Shown: positions 38,735 to 48,649 of the stretch, in pieces
Layout: the number at the start of each line of letters is the position of its first letter
How positions within the stretch are numbered: position 1 is the stretch's first letter
Translations under genes and position numbers: made by a program
Assembly (NCBI GenBank): GCA_008690995.1
Contig: VRMN01000003.1
Location: 1,922,001-1,986,000, forward strand
Source: Porphyridium purpureum
Taxonomy: Eukaryota; Rhodophyta; Bangiophyceae; Porphyridiales; Porphyridiaceae
DNA: 64,000 nucleotides
Direction of reading: 5' to 3'
Notes under the pieces: generated by a model
Seen by the model: only the letters and a program-made list of their open reading frames with translations
The model's database searches: none
Told to the model about the DNA's origin: nothing

Positions 38735-41700
38735 ATGGGTCCCTCGAATAATGGGCTAGACACGAGCCGTCAAGGAAGGACACACGTAGCTGGACTGGGA
38801 TGTGTATGGATGGCTGCGGACCGTGAAGATGAGGCGGTGGGAGGGAAAGCGCCTGACCAAGAGCGCGCTGCTGTGTCGCAGCGCGCGCAGCGGTCGTCGT
38901 CGACGCGCGCTGTAGAGCAGTTGCGGCAGGCATTTTTGGATCAAAATGACTCGGACGACGAGGCGTCGTCCCAGGATGATTCACTGCAGGAGCCGCAGGA
39001 TGTTCGGCTGCAGCAGAATGCAACTGGGCTATTGAAAATCTTTGTTCGGCCTGGCGCGGCAGCCGGCGGTGACCATGGACGGAAAGAAAAGAAGAGAAGA
39101 CACAAAGTCCGCGACGCGGTTTTCACGGTCGAAAACGATGACGAGGAGTATGAGCTAAGTGAGGAGGACGATGAGGACGCTTACCGTTCCGACGATGAAC
39201 TACCCGACCCGGAGGAGCGCAGGCGCCGCCGCGAACTCTCCGAGGCAAGGAAGCGGGAGCGGCTTGCCCAGAGCCAGCAGGAAGGGGACACTTTACAGAG
39301 TCTGGATCGAGTGCGTCACGAGGAAGTTCACGGCGACCATGCGGCGTCCGGCGACTCGAGTGCGCGAGTAGACAGCAAAACGCCCGTGGCTGTTCTTGAC
39401 AAAACGAAGGAAACGGTAGACAAGCACGCAGCGAAGCGGAAGAGGTTGGCCGAGGCCGCACTCAAGACAGAGTCGGCAGCTCTTACTGAAGGCGTGCAAG
39501 GTGAGCAGATGGATTCGGAAGAAATGCCGATGCCGTCCATTGCCCGCGACTTCTTCATTCCGGACAGCTTTCTCGGAGGAGACGAAGACTTACCGGAAGG
39601 CATGCTGCCCAGCTTTGTCGATAGCGCCGTAGGGATCAAGCTGAAGCCGGATCATACCTCGCGGCCCGTATGGGTGGCGAAGGACGGCCGAATATTTCTC
39701 GAGACGTTCTCTCCCATCTATAAGCAGGCTTACGATTTCCTGGTTGCTATTGCAGAACCGGTCAGTCGCCCGGAACTGATTCAGGAGTACCGATTGACGC
39801 CGTACGCCTTGTATGCCGCAGTGAGTGTGGGGCTCGATGCGGATACGATTGTTGCAGTGCTCGGTCGGTTGTGCAAGACAGCGCTTCCGCCGGAGGTCCC
39901 GGATTTGATCAAAAGCTGCACGAAGACGTTTGGCAAGTCTAAGCTTGTCCTTCACCGTGGCAAGTACTATATCCAGACCACCGACGAGGATGTGCTCAAG
40001 TTGCTTCTGCAGGATGCAGTCATTCAGGAAGCGCGCGTGCAACCTGACGGCGAGTCTTTCCAATTGGGCCTCGATCGAGATCGCAACCCTTTGGGTGGTG
40101 TGGTGCTTTCTGGTGGCGACACGGCCGTCACGGACGACGCCGCCATTGACGCAGTCTTTGCCGCATTAGAGAACGAGGACGATGATGATGATGACTATGA
40201 TGAAGACGTTGGGAGCGGGGCAACGAATGGAAACAAGGATGAGTCTTCATTGATGATTCAAAAAAGTTCCGCTGTCACGCGGCGCACGAAGCCGCAGTCA
40301 TTCTTCTCACTGGAAATTAAGGGTGAGAATGTGGAGTTTGTGAAGCGGCGATGTATTGAGCTGGATTATCCGCTGATGGAAGAGTATGATTTTCGGAACG
40401 ATACTGTGAACAAGACGCTTGCAATGGACCTCAAGCCGATCGCAAAAGTGCGGCCGTATCAGGAGAAAAGTCTCGCCAAGATGTTTGGGAATGGACGCGC
40501 TCGCTCGGGCGTCATTGTTTTGCCCTGTGGTGCAGGCAAATCGCTGGTAGGAGTGACCGCGGCATGCACCATCAAGAAACCGACGCTGTGCCTATGTACA
40601 TCGTCTGTATCGGTCGAGCAGTGGCGTCATCAGTTTGCGCTATGGTCGACGCTCCCCAAGGACCAGATAGGCCGCTTTACCGCCGGGGCAAAGGGAAATA
40701 TGCTTCATCCTGTTACAGTCACGACGTACTCGATGATCTCACACAGTGGCAAGCGCTCCGCAGAGACGACCAAGCTGCTTGATCAGCTCAAGGCGCAGGA
40801 ATGGGGACTTATTTTGCTGGATGAAGTGCACGTAGTGCCTGCCAATGTCTTTCGGCGTGTGCTCGGAGTCGTCAAGGCGCACTGCAAACTCGGATTGACC
40901 GCGACGCTGCTTCGTGAAGATCACAAGATTGGTGATATCAATTTTTTGATCGGACCGAAATTGTATGAGGCCAACTGGCTCGATTTGCAGCGTGCCGGCT
41001 ATCTCGCAACAGTGCAATGCGCGGAGGTGTGGTGTCCCATGACTGCGGAATTCTATGACCAGTACTTGAAGGTTTCATCGGCCAAACGGAAGCTCTTGTA
41101 CGCCATGAACCCGAATAAGTTTCGTATGACTCAGTATTTGGTGCGATTTCATGAAGCGCGCGGCGACAAGATCATTATTTTCAGTGACAACATCTTTGCT
41201 CTACGCTTGTACGCAGAGCGTTTGCGACGGCCCTTCATCTACGGCCCCACTTCGCAGCAGGAGCGGACTCGGATCTTGTACCAGTTCCAGAACAATCCAC
41301 AGCTCGGGACCATTTTGCTGAGCAAAGTTGGTGATACGTCCATTGATATCCCGGAGGCGAATGTGCTGATTCAGGTGTCTTCTCACTACGGCTCGCGCCG
41401 CCAGGAAGCACAACGTCTGGGACGCATTTTGCGGCCAAAGCCTCGCGCCGGACAGAACTTCAACGCCTTCTTCTACTCGCTTGTCTCTGCCGATACCCAA
41501 GAAATGTACTATTCGTCCAAGCGGCAGCAGTTTCTGATCGACCAGGGCTACGCGTTCAAGGTGATCACCGAGTTGACGGGTATGGAATCGGTCCCCGATC
41601 TCGCATTCAGCACACGCGAGGAGCAGCTTGAGCTTCTCACGCAGGTATTGAATGCCGACGAGGCAGAGGCGACAGAGAAGACGGACGATCCGGATGCGGA

Positions 41701-41881
41701 TGAGCTGGGTATTGACAGGATCAACGGGGGTGCGACTGGCTCGCGCCGCATGGCGGCAGGACTCGGTGCGCTGAGCGGGGCTGATGGGATGAGGTATGCA
41801 GAGTACCAAAATGCCAACCAAGTGTTGGGGCGAGGCGTGGTGCGGCATCAGATTTTCCGAAAGCGGTTTGCAAACAGATAA
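38735..41881 (+). CDS. DNA repair/TFIIH helicase XPB (Ssl2/ERCC3)
   Basis: The 3'-5' translocase subunit of TFIIH, needed for promoter opening and nucleotide excision repair. The 1048-residue product has a long acidic and charged N-terminus (1-250), the XPB N-terminal domain, then RecA-like domain 1 with Walker A LPCGAGKSLVG (about 595) and DEVH (about 696). The XPB-specific RED motif (LREDHKI) is at about 727. RecA-like domain 2 has FSDNIFAL, SKVGDTSIDIPEA, and QEAQRLGRILRPK. The upstream frame to 38342 starts with a non-ATG codon and lies inside the ligase gene. The ATG at 38735 is preferred; 38810 is an alternative. It ends 81 bp before the convergent bS6 gene. Confidence 0.96.
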   Translation: MGPSNNGLDTSRQGRTHVAGLGCVWMAADREDEAVGGKAPDQERAAVSQRAQRSSSTRAVEQLRQAFLDQNDSDDEASSQDDSLQEPQDVRLQQNATGLLKIFVRPGAAAGGDHGRKEKKRRHKVRDAVFTVENDDEEYELSEEDDEDAYRSDDELPDPEERRRRRELSEARKRERLAQSQQEGDTLQSLDRVRHEEVHGDHAASGDSSARVDSKTPVAVLDKTKETVDKHAAKRKRLAEAALKTESAALTEGVQGEQMDSEEMPMPSIARDFFIPDSFLGGDEDLPEGMLPSFVDSAVGIKLKPDHTSRPVWVAKDGRIFLETFSPIYKQAYDFLVAIAEPVSRPELIQEYRLTPYALYAAVSVGLDADTIVAVLGRLCKTALPPEVPDLIKSCTKTFGKSKLVLHRGKYYIQTTDEDVLKLLLQDAVIQEARVQPDGESFQLGLDRDRNPLGGVVLSGGDTAVTDDAAIDAVFAALENEDDDDDDYDEDVGSGATNGNKDESSLMIQKSSAVTRRTKPQSFFSLEIKGENVEFVKRRCIELDYPLMEEYDFRNDTVNKTLAMDLKPIAKVRPYQEKSLAKMFGNGRARSGVIVLPCGAGKSLVGVTAACTIKKPTLCLCTSSVSVEQWRHQFALWSTLPKDQIGRFTAGAKGNMLHPVTVTTYSMISHSGKRSAETTKLLDQLKAQEWGLILLDEVHVVPANVFRRVLGVVKAHCKLGLTATLLREDHKIGDINFLIGPKLYEANWLDLQRAGYLATVQCAEVWCPMTAEFYDQYLKVSSAKRKLLYAMNPNKFRMTQYLVRFHEARGDKIIIFSDNIFALRLYAERLRRPFIYGPTSQQERTRILYQFQNNPQLGTILLSKVGDTSIDIPEANVLIQVSSHYGSRRQEAQRLGRILRPKPRAGQNFNAFFYSLVSADTQEMYYSSKRQQFLIDQGYAFKVITELTGMESVPDLAFSTREEQLELLTQVLNADEAEATEKTDDPDADELGIDRINGGATGSRRMAAGLGALSGADGMRYAEYQNANQVLGRGVVRHQIFRKRFANR

Positions 41882-41962
41882 ACCTGGGTGGAGAGTTGGG
41901 TACAATAGGCCGCGAACTTAACAGAAAGGAGTAAAGCAGCAGGCTCCGAATCCAATTTAATC

Positions 41963-42766
41963 TCACGACGGCGGTTGCGGCTCATCTGAGTCGGGATCTC
42001 GCGACGGATCCTCTTCCCTACCTTCGTCTTCTTCTGGATACGCGCCGATGTCTTCCGACAGCGCGTCTGCTAGCCCCCGTAATGAGCCGTCTTGTACCGC
42101 GCCCGAACCGGCATCTGACTTGCCATCGGACGGGTACGAGCCCGCTTGACCCATCATCGCGATGATAGGTTCGAGCGCGTCCAGGATCTCCTTGCCACCC
42201 AAGCTGCCCTTGCGGACTTCTCGCGAGAAGAATGACGGCATGGCGACCGACGCGACTCCCTTTTCAAGCGCGCGCATGCGTTCGCTGTGCTCTTGCATGG
42301 CAGCCTCCCAAGCGTCGAACTTGGAGCCATCTGGGTGTGCCTGTGCATACTGCATAACAAAGGCGTCGCGCTCATAGTTCAAAGTGTCCGGATTGAGGCT
42401 GGCAGGCTGCAACTCCTCGGTGCCGTCCGGCAGCGGCCGCGCGGCCATTTCATACGGTTTGCGAAGAGTCATGCAGCGCAGCACGCGCTTATCTGTGCGC
42501 AAGGCGCGGCCCACGTCCATATTCCGCCGGGGGTTCAGAAACACGCCGAGCTGCAGGTAGTATGCGAACTTGTGCTTCACCTGATTCTGCGTGATCGTGT
42601 ATGCCAACTTTCTGGGCCCGTGCCCTCGCTCGGACGCGAGATGACCCAACTGCGTCACCACTCCGCCAGCCTCCATCACCCTCATGCTCATCTCGCGCAC
42701 AAATCCCGCAAGCTCCCTGCGCGCCAGCCCAGCGTCCGCCAGCACCACCCACTCATAATACGGCAT
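41963..42766 (-). CDS. Ribosomal protein bS6, probably mitochondrial
   Basis: A 267-residue protein. Residues 1-95 form a bS6 domain: MPYYEWVVLADAGLARRELAGFVREM, then GGVVTQLGHLASERGHGPRKLAY, a YYLQLGVF strand, and LRTDKRVLRCMTLR. This is the S6 fold that binds 16S-type rRNA with bS18. The start directly at the domain without a long presequence, and the long acidic, Ser/Asp-rich C-terminal extension, resemble mitochondrial bS6m proteins. A plastid copy is less likely, since red-algal plastids usually encode their own rps6. The first ATG is 42766; upstream codons to 42796 begin with a non-ATG codon. Paired ACTGTAC motifs lie 133-154 bp upstream. Confidence 0.82.
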   Translation of the reverse strand: MPYYEWVVLADAGLARRELAGFVREMSMRVMEAGGVVTQLGHLASERGHGPRKLAYTITQNQVKHKFAYYLQLGVFLNPRRNMDVGRALRTDKRVLRCMTLRKPYEMAARPLPDGTEELQPASLNPDTLNYERDAFVMQYAQAHPDGSKFDAWEAAMQEHSERMRALEKGVASVAMPSFFSREVRKGSLGGKEILDALEPIIAMMGQAGSYPSDGKSDAGSGAVQDGSLRGLADALSEDIGAYPEEDEGREEDPSRDPDSDEPQPPS

Positions 42767-42898
42767 GGTCCTAGTCCTCCTTTCTCCTCTCTCCAACCTC
42801 TCTTCGTCTCCCTTTCCGCCTCGGCTCTGTGCGTTTCGCCCTCGCGCCCAACCCTTTTTTTAACAACCGCCCAAACATTATTTAATATTTTTTCTTCA

Positions 42899-42920
42899 AC
42901 TGTACCTCTGAGAGTACAGT
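42899..42920. promoter_or_regulatory. Inverted ACTGTAC / GTACAGT pair upstream of bS6
   Basis: ACTGTAC at 42899-42905 and GTACAGT at 42914-42920 form an inverted pair 133-154 bp before the ATG at 42766. Confidence 0.5.
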
Positions 42921-43599
42921 GCAGTATAGGGTTATCCGTTGTGTTTCGCAGTTGCTTCGGATTGCGGGCTGTGCGAGGTTTTCCGGAAGCGTACGAGGCA
43001 ACCAACGGGCCGACGACTGTCTGGTCATGGGCACCATCGTGGTCTGATGAGGAGCGCCTTTTGCCCTCTGTCAATCTATTCAACCGAGCGTAAACTAGTT
43101 TCGCTCGCGCACGTTCAAGCGTTTCCTCATCCCCATCTTATTCTCAGACCAGACTTCAACACTGAGTGGCGACAATACTGCATGATTGTGTACAGACCAC
43201 TTGCCATTTGGTGCTGGTTGATTATCAGGGTTCGTATACAACCCGGACAAACATTTCTGGCGGTTCGGAATTCTCGCGGTGCCGCGATGTCACGCTGGAA
43301 CCGCAAGAACCAGCCTATGACATCAATGAAAACATACATCTCACTTCCAAATGGTGCTGAGTCCCGATCCACGAATTGCGTAAAGACCACGCTATACGTT
43401 CAGCGTCACGCGTGGCATGATGAATACCAACACACCGAGTCTTCAGTGTCTTGCCACAATACGACTGCCCATCGCCGCCAATACCAGTTGCTCGTCTCAG
43501 CGAAGCGTCTTATCGGTTACATGCAACCGGCTTAACCGGTCAGACCGCGAGCCGATTGGCCTCTATTGATGCATGTCAACAGTACCTCAAAATCCCACC

Positions 43600-43674
43600 A
43601 GGTACACTTGAATATTTATAGTAAACGACACGATTTCATGATTTTGGTGCATGAAACAGGGTGGAAGTGTACCT
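43600..43674. promoter_or_regulatory. Inverted pair of AAGTGTACCT motifs
   Basis: AGGTACACTT (43600-43609) and its exact reverse complement AAGTGTACCT (43665-43674) lie 252-326 bp before the coiled-coil gene start at 43926. The same 10-mer occurs at 63925-63934 before the tRNase Z gene. Confidence 0.5.
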
Positions 43675-43925
43675 CAGTTGGAGAAGCAGGTGAGGCGATG
43701 AAGCGGAAGGAGCGGAGGTGAGGGACTGTGACGGCATGCCAGTTGCTTGGAAGGCGCAAGTGTGTGTGTCTGTGTGGTCTGTCGTGAGAGCAACGGGAGC
43801 GTGAGGAACGAGGGGGAACGGACTGCTCCCATTTGCTGGCTTGTGTGTTGCGCGGAAAGTGGGGAAGAAGGGCAGAGTTGCACAGCGCTTCCGGGGTTTG
43901 GGTGAGCTGCTGGTGTGTACGCAGG

Positions 43926-44459
43926 ATGTTTCAGCGAAGCAAGTCGGGCCGCGTCGTCGAAGACGAATTCACGCCGGAGGAAATGGCCGCGGCCAAGAAA
44001 AAACTGGCGAAGGCAGAGGCGGCAAAGTATGACGCAACAATAAAGCTGCAGAGCTTGAAGACGCAGATGGCCGCGCAGAACTCGTTCATGACCGGGGTGG
44101 AGCATAAGAAGGACCAGATCCGGGCGTTGCAGGAGAAGACGGAGAAAGTGCGCGCAGAAGCGCAACAGATCGAAAGACAGATTGCGGAGCAAACTACAGA
44201 CGCGGATGATAAAAAGGAGCGCGACGCGGTCGTCGCCGCGTGCGAGAAAGCAGAGAACAAGAAGCGACGCGCGCTGGACGCCATCCGCGCCGAGAACAGA
44301 CGCTTGGCTGCTTACCTGGACGAGCAAGCAGACGCAATCAATCTCATGGTGCGTTTGCTCAAGGCAGCAGGCGAAACACCTTCCGTCAAAACCGCATCGG
44401 ACACGACCGACCAAGTCATGGACGTTGGCACGGTATTCGGCGCGGCGCTCACGAAGTAA
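43926..44459 (+). CDS. Small coiled-coil protein, unknown function
   Basis: A 177-residue, highly charged protein. Residues about 18-150 are almost continuous heptad-like helix rich in Ala, Lys, Glu, and Gln (for example ALQEKTEKVRAEAQQIERQI), predicting a long coiled coil. The ends are short and polar. No catalytic motif is present. I place the start at the ATG at 43926 (MFQRSKSG), because the upstream extension is Trp/Cys/Arg rich and unlike the rest. It could be a structural or tethering protein. Confidence 0.65.
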   Translation: MFQRSKSGRVVEDEFTPEEMAAAKKKLAKAEAAKYDATIKLQSLKTQMAAQNSFMTGVEHKKDQIRALQEKTEKVRAEAQQIERQIAEQTTDADDKKERDAVVAACEKAENKKRRALDAIRAENRRLAAYLDEQADAINLMVRLLKAAGETPSVKTASDTTDQVMDVGTVFGAALTK

Positions 44460-44882
44460 GGCATTCAGACGTGTCTTTGAATGAAACTGGCACAAGCTAC
44501 ATGAGCCGCTGGATGCACGATCCAAATATTATTTGTGTAAGATTTACGGTCGCGTGGCGCCGTTTTCGTTTCGGAGCGTTTAGCGAGCCTCGTTCTTAAT
44601 CTTTGTTACGCCCAAGGTTTTTATGTCACAAGAGGAAAAAGAGCGTCTGTCTGCGGAATAGTGAGAGCAAGGCAAAAAGCGAGCGCTTTGCGCCACGCTG
44701 AATCAGTCAACTCAGCTATTCTTACGGCAGGCTGTAGTTGGAGCTTTCTTACCTGACGCGACTCACACGCGCACGCGGCGGGTCGAATGTGACCGGCAGG
44801 GGACACGTGATTCATTGAAATGTGAGAAATTCTGATGACTAGAATCCGTATGCTTCTTCCCGCATGACAGCACGCGACGATG
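44460..44882. other. Intergenic between convergent genes
   Basis: 423 bp between the stops of the coiled-coil and PsbP-domain genes, expected to hold their 3' untranslated regions. Nothing else is recognised. Confidence 0.5.
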
Positions 44883-45959
44883 CTATTGGGAAAGCTCTTC
44901 GTTGTACCCTTCTTCTGGGAAGACAAAGTCACCCTTCTCCTCGAGCCCGCGCATGTCAGACTTTCTCCTGCTCATGGTGCGAGTATTTTTCGGCGCTGGT
45001 ACGGCGTTAAAGCTGTCCCCGATCTCCAGTAACTGAGCAGAATACCCCTTCCAACGCGTCTCGTTTGTTGCGGTCACAAGCATGAACAAATCCTTTCCGC
45101 ACTGCACCACTGTGACGTAGCATCGCTTCGCAAGGGTGCGCATATTTGGTGTGAAAGAAACAAAGCGGAATTCGATGCGTCGCCGGCTGTCGCCAAGCAT
45201 TTTGTCACTCATAACCTTCACGTCCTCTGGTGCTCCATAAACGCCATATTTGCCGCGCTTGCTGAATACAAAATTCTGAAGAAATTCTTTCGGTATTTCT
45301 GCGAGCGCGCGTCCCTGCAAATCGACGCCAGGCGTCGCGACATTGACAAAGGCACTTTCAGCACCGTTCAGCGTACGCGCGTCGATGCCGCCCTGCGAGC
45401 AGTTATCCAAGCTAGCACAGTAACCTCCTCGGACACTGAGGCGCCACGAAGGCGGAAAGTTGAAGGAGACGAGCACGGGCGAATTGTCTGAGCCCAGCAG
45501 CTCGTCGAGCAAGGTGCCTGGCTCAAGCTCGGCACCCTTGGCGTCCACGCGAAATGATCGATACACGCCGGTGACTGCAGGACTTTTAAGGCCAAGGTTT
45601 CCGAGCCCGCCAATGGTTCCCCGCGCGCCTGGCTGGGTCTGGGGCGTAAATGGTGTCGCGAACGACTCGTCCGCGCGTGCCACACTGCCTTTCCCGCCTA
45701 TCACCGCGGAACCCAACACGACAAGCGCCGCGCGCTCCAAAAACTGCCTCCGACTCGCACTATCTCTACGACTATCCCGGCCTTCACCACGCCCTCCACG
45801 ATCACTTACCGTCTCCACGCGTGAAACGCGTTGCGCATCTCGATTCTCGGCGCAATCGCCAGCTCTGTGCGCGCGATGAGCACACACTCGCAGCGCCACC
45901 GCTCCGTGGCGCGCATCTATCGCTGACGGCACGGCCGACGGAGCGCTCACGAAAAACAT
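44883..45959 (-). CDS. PsbP-domain protein of the thylakoid lumen
   Basis: A 358-residue photosystem-associated protein. The C-terminal half has PsbP-fold features: VSFNFPPSWRLSV in place of the family's Y-P-x-W segment, and YVTVVQCGKDLFMLVTATNETRW followed by LLEIGDSFNAV, matching the conserved end of PsbP/PPL/PPD proteins. The N-terminus is a bipartite presequence. MFFVSAPSAVPSA is a red-algal-type plastid start, then twin Arg (70-71) in SASRRQFLERAALVVLGSAVIG, and a VARA processing site near residue 96 followed by DE. This indicates Tat-dependent import into the thylakoid lumen. The ATG at 45959 is first; the frame runs upstream to 46043 with a non-ATG codon. Exact PsbP/PPD subclass unknown. 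Confidence 0.8.
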   Translation of the reverse strand: MFFVSAPSAVPSAIDARHGAVALRVCAHRAHRAGDCAENRDAQRVSRVETVSDRGGRGEGRDSRRDSASRRQFLERAALVVLGSAVIGGKGSVARADESFATPFTPQTQPGARGTIGGLGNLGLKSPAVTGVYRSFRVDAKGAELEPGTLLDELLGSDNSPVLVSFNFPPSWRLSVRGGYCASLDNCSQGGIDARTLNGAESAFVNVATPGVDLQGRALAEIPKEFLQNFVFSKRGKYGVYGAPEDVKVMSDKMLGDSRRRIEFRFVSFTPNMRTLAKRCYVTVVQCGKDLFMLVTATNETRWKGYSAQLLEIGDSFNAVPAPKNTRTMSRRKSDMRGLEEKGDFVFPEEGYNEELSQ

Positions 45960-46441
45960 GGCCGCACAACGTCCTCCGTACCTTTGCGCCGTCTTGTCCT
46001 TCTCGTCCTCCCGCACCCTCTGCTGTCCCTCTGCCGCTCCCACTTTCCACCCCTTACAATCTCGGAGATGAATAGATCAAATGATAAGGTACAGTTTACT
46101 GTACTATAACAAGACCACATGCGATTCGGCTCCTTGTCAGAGGTGGGTTCGAGGAGAGAAAGAAACTCGGCGACCGCGCAGGTAGTTGAGAATATACAGG
46201 CCACACTGGCGCCGCGCTCCGGTTTGCAGAAAGCCGCACGCCGAGAACGGCTCGTTGAACAATCACAGAAGTGCGCGCGGCGTGTACACAAAGAGGCCTG
46301 ACGGCGTGGACGACGGAAGAACTAATGCGATAAGGAGACGCAGAGACAAAGAGATCAAGAGACACGAGCTCAAGGTGGATCCTGAGAGTGCTAAAGAGAG
46401 CGAGAGAGAATCGAAGAAGAGCGACGTTCAGCCGTGATACA
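45960..46441. other. Divergent promoter region (PsbP-domain gene and GST gene)
   Basis: 482 bp between divergent starts. The overlapping motif pair 46089-46104 lies on the PsbP side, and purine-rich sequence (46320-46420) leads into the GST gene. No gene is recognised. Confidence 0.55.
46089..46104. promoter_or_regulatory. Inverted GTACAGT / ACTGTAC pair upstream of the PsbP-domain gene
   Basis: GTACAGT at 46089-46095 and ACTGTAC at 46098-46104 form a near-palindrome, 130-145 bp before the ATG at 45959. Confidence 0.55.
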
Positions 46442-47179
46442 ATGGAGCTGGTGTATATTGGAGTGCGCGCACGCGCAGAGACGATTCGCATGGTGTTGAG
46501 GCACGTGGGAATGCCGTTCAAGGACACGGTGCTGACAGACAGTGAAGGCATTGCGCAGGCCAAGCTGGGTGCTCCCATGGAAAAGTTTCCGATTCTCATT
46601 TTGAACAGCGACGCTCACGAAGAGTCACCTAGCAGTGGGGCTGGTGGAGGGGCACAAGTCATCACGCTATTTGAAAGCGGTGCTATCGCAAGGTATATTG
46701 GTTCGCAAACAGGCTTGTATCCTATTGCTACGCAGCCCTTGGTCGCAGCACACACAGACGGCATTTTTGACGTTGCTCAGCACCTGATGCAGATCAATAC
46801 CGTGGTGAATGTGTACTCAGGCAATACGTTTGAAACTGAAAAGAGCGCAGTCTTTGAAAAGATTAACGCGCAGTTTCCAAAGTTGGAGAGAATCATTCAA
46901 TCATCGCCCACGGGATTCTTCTCAGCGGATAAGCCTCTCATTGGCGATTTCCACATGTTTTATCTGCTCGATCAAATCATACTGCTCGAAACGACGTTTC
47001 TTAGCAGGACATTTCCGGCCCTGTACGCGTTCTATAAGCGCATGTTGGTTTCATCCCTAGGACTGCGATCCTATCTGGTCGAGCGTGCACGTGTCGGGAC
47101 TGTTGGCTTCGACAAGAGTTTCATTCGAACTAAGGCAGTCGAAATACCTTACGATTCACTCATCATGGAACAGCATTAG
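46442..47179 (+). CDS. Glutathione S-transferase family protein
   Basis: A 245-residue cytosolic GST-fold protein. The thioredoxin-like N-domain begins MELVYIGVRARAETIRMVLRHVG, aligning with the Y-F-x-x-R-G-R-A-E start of sigma/alpha-type GSTs, with Tyr5 as the likely catalytic Tyr. The glutathione gamma-glutamyl site is present as ESGAIARYIG. The helical C-domain has DGIFDVAQHLMQ and LIGDFHMFYLLDQ. Such enzymes conjugate or isomerise with glutathione; the substrate is unknown. The first ATG of the conserved part is at 46442, and the upstream 18 codons are purine-rich leader. It is convergent with the following unknown gene. Confidence 0.88.
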   Translation: MELVYIGVRARAETIRMVLRHVGMPFKDTVLTDSEGIAQAKLGAPMEKFPILILNSDAHEESPSSGAGGGAQVITLFESGAIARYIGSQTGLYPIATQPLVAAHTDGIFDVAQHLMQINTVVNVYSGNTFETEKSAVFEKINAQFPKLERIIQSSPTGFFSADKPLIGDFHMFYLLDQIILLETTFLSRTFPALYAFYKRMLVSSLGLRSYLVERARVGTVGFDKSFIRTKAVEIPYDSLIMEQH

Positions 47180-47388
47180 TGCTGCGGTCGGTCCTTCGAC
47201 AGCGCTGAGCGGAAAACACACAAGTGACAAGTGTGCGAAGTTATCGGGACCGTCTCTTAGTGTCGAGGATAAACGAGTCATCCTTTTGTGTTTCGCGCTC
47301 TTTTGCTTGTGGAGTAGATATCAATATTGAAATCGAAGCTCTCACCGCGAAGCTTTAGAGGTATGAGTTTGTCATGCTGTCGGTTGTT

Positions 47389-47937
47389 TCATTGATTATT
47401 GTGACCGCCAGGCTCTGCGTCTCCCTCCTGAGTTTCGGACGAGACGCTGTCGTGCTGTAAAGAGTCCACAAGAATCTCAAGCTGACCTTGAATGAATCTC
47501 AAGCAGTCGCCTACCACGGCACGATTCGGGTCGCTCCCACTGCTCCAGTGCTGCAGAAAGTCGTCAACACGCTCGCGCAAGTCTGTGTCGACTGCAGAGG
47601 CCATCAGAGGTAAATCAAGTCGCTGCACGCCGGATTCTGGAACCACGTACTCATGGAAGGTGTGTGCATGCTGTAAAATGCTCGTCAAGACATCCTTAAA
47701 TGCCGGATGCTCGAGAATGTAAATGCGCGCTCGATTCACACGGTCCGAGTCGGCCGTGAACACATACTCTCTGGCCATTTCGCAAACCACCGGCGACTCG
47801 TGCGAGTACAGGCACGGCACGAGGCCCATTCCGTACAAGACCTTGCAAAATGCCACCAGGTAAACATTCAGCTGGCTGTTTGCGCGCCATGCAAGCCGCC
47901 TCCCAACGACGACATAAAATCGCTGCACTGTTTCCAT
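47389..47937 (-). CDS. Hypothetical protein, unrecognised
   Basis: A 182-residue soluble protein starting METVQRFYVVVGRRL at 47937; an upstream in-frame ATG at 48021 would add 28 Cys/Val-rich residues and is less likely. It is mostly helical, with segments such as RIYILEHPAFKDVLTSILQHAHTF and RERVDDFLQHWSS, and an acidic, Ser/Gly-rich tail. No motif or membrane segment is seen. Codon use and length are compatible with a real gene, and its stop lies 209 bp from the GST stop. Confidence 0.55.
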   Translation of the reverse strand: METVQRFYVVVGRRLAWRANSQLNVYLVAFCKVLYGMGLVPCLYSHESPVVCEMAREYVFTADSDRVNRARIYILEHPAFKDVLTSILQHAHTFHEYVVPESGVQRLDLPLMASAVDTDLRERVDDFLQHWSSGSDPNRAVVGDCLRFIQGQLEILVDSLQHDSVSSETQEGDAEPGGHNNQ

Positions 47938-48649
47938 CTCAAGGCTGCTCTCATTCACCCGTGCCAACCGAAAGCAAGCACACGCACACACATTCACACA
48001 CACTCCCCTGTGTGATGTCATTCACTCATCAGTCCGCCACCCCATGTCTAACCTTTACAAAGTACTTCAACCCGCGGGTTCGGTCAGTTCATTTTGCGGG
48101 CCGCAACAGTGCGCCGTCTCTTCTTCGCACGCAGCCACTCAGACCTTTTGCGCGGGTGTAAAAAGCAAAGCTGCGCGCAGTAGTTCTGGTCTACAGAGCA
48201 GCGCAGTCCCAGTCGCTCAACCTCTTCTGAACCATTTCGCAACGCACATACCATCGCAATCCGGAGCCGTGACATCGTGCCGACATGGACTTCTCGCGCG
48301 TGCAGAATGTGTGCTCCGCTGTACCGTCCCAAACCGATCACACTAGCCGTACAAACCGAATTAACCGTATGAACCGTATGAACCGTTTGTGTGTGGATTG
48401 CGGAAGAGGGAAGGACGAAGAGCGAGAGTCACGGTCAGGACGCAACGACGCGGTGAGGCTGGGTTGCGTGCTGGCAGGGCAAGAAGGCCGTTGGAAGGCA
48501 AGCCCGTACGCGTCTCGAGGGTTCCGCTGCCAGTGCGTGTGTGTGTGCGGGATTATCGGCGCGGTGTGGGGTGGTCTTGCTGCTGGTGGGCGGGTTTGGG
48601 TTTTGAAGGAGGATTCGGTCTGTGGGTGTGTGCGAGCGATAGGGGAGCA
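47938..48649. other. Divergent intergenic region upstream of PP4C
   Basis: 712 bp between the starts of the hypothetical gene and the PP4C gene. It includes a short CA-rich run (47975-48005) and a 9-bp tandem repeat (48363-48389). The frame extending left from PP4C begins with a non-ATG codon and is Cys/Arg rich leader sequence. Confidence 0.5.
48363..48389 (+). repeat. Tandem repeat of AACCGTATG
   Basis: Three 9-bp units (two exact, one with a single change), preceded by related AACCGA sequence, 260-290 bp before the PP4C start. Confidence 0.8.

Larger units (their letters stand above)
42767..43925. other. Divergent intergenic region, no gene recognised
   Basis: 1159 bp between the bS6 and coiled-coil genes. 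It contains an A/T-rich stretch (42856-42895), the motif pair 42899-42920 near bS6, and a perfect 10-bp inverted pair AGGTACACTT/AAGTGTACCT (43600-43609 and 43665-43674) toward the coiled-coil gene. Open frames of up to 198 codons show no domain. Confidence 0.5.

Noticed and set aside
42287-43093. A 268-codon plus-strand frame across the bS6 start
   Set aside because: It is antisense to the bS6 coding region and its promoter, and has no recognisable content.
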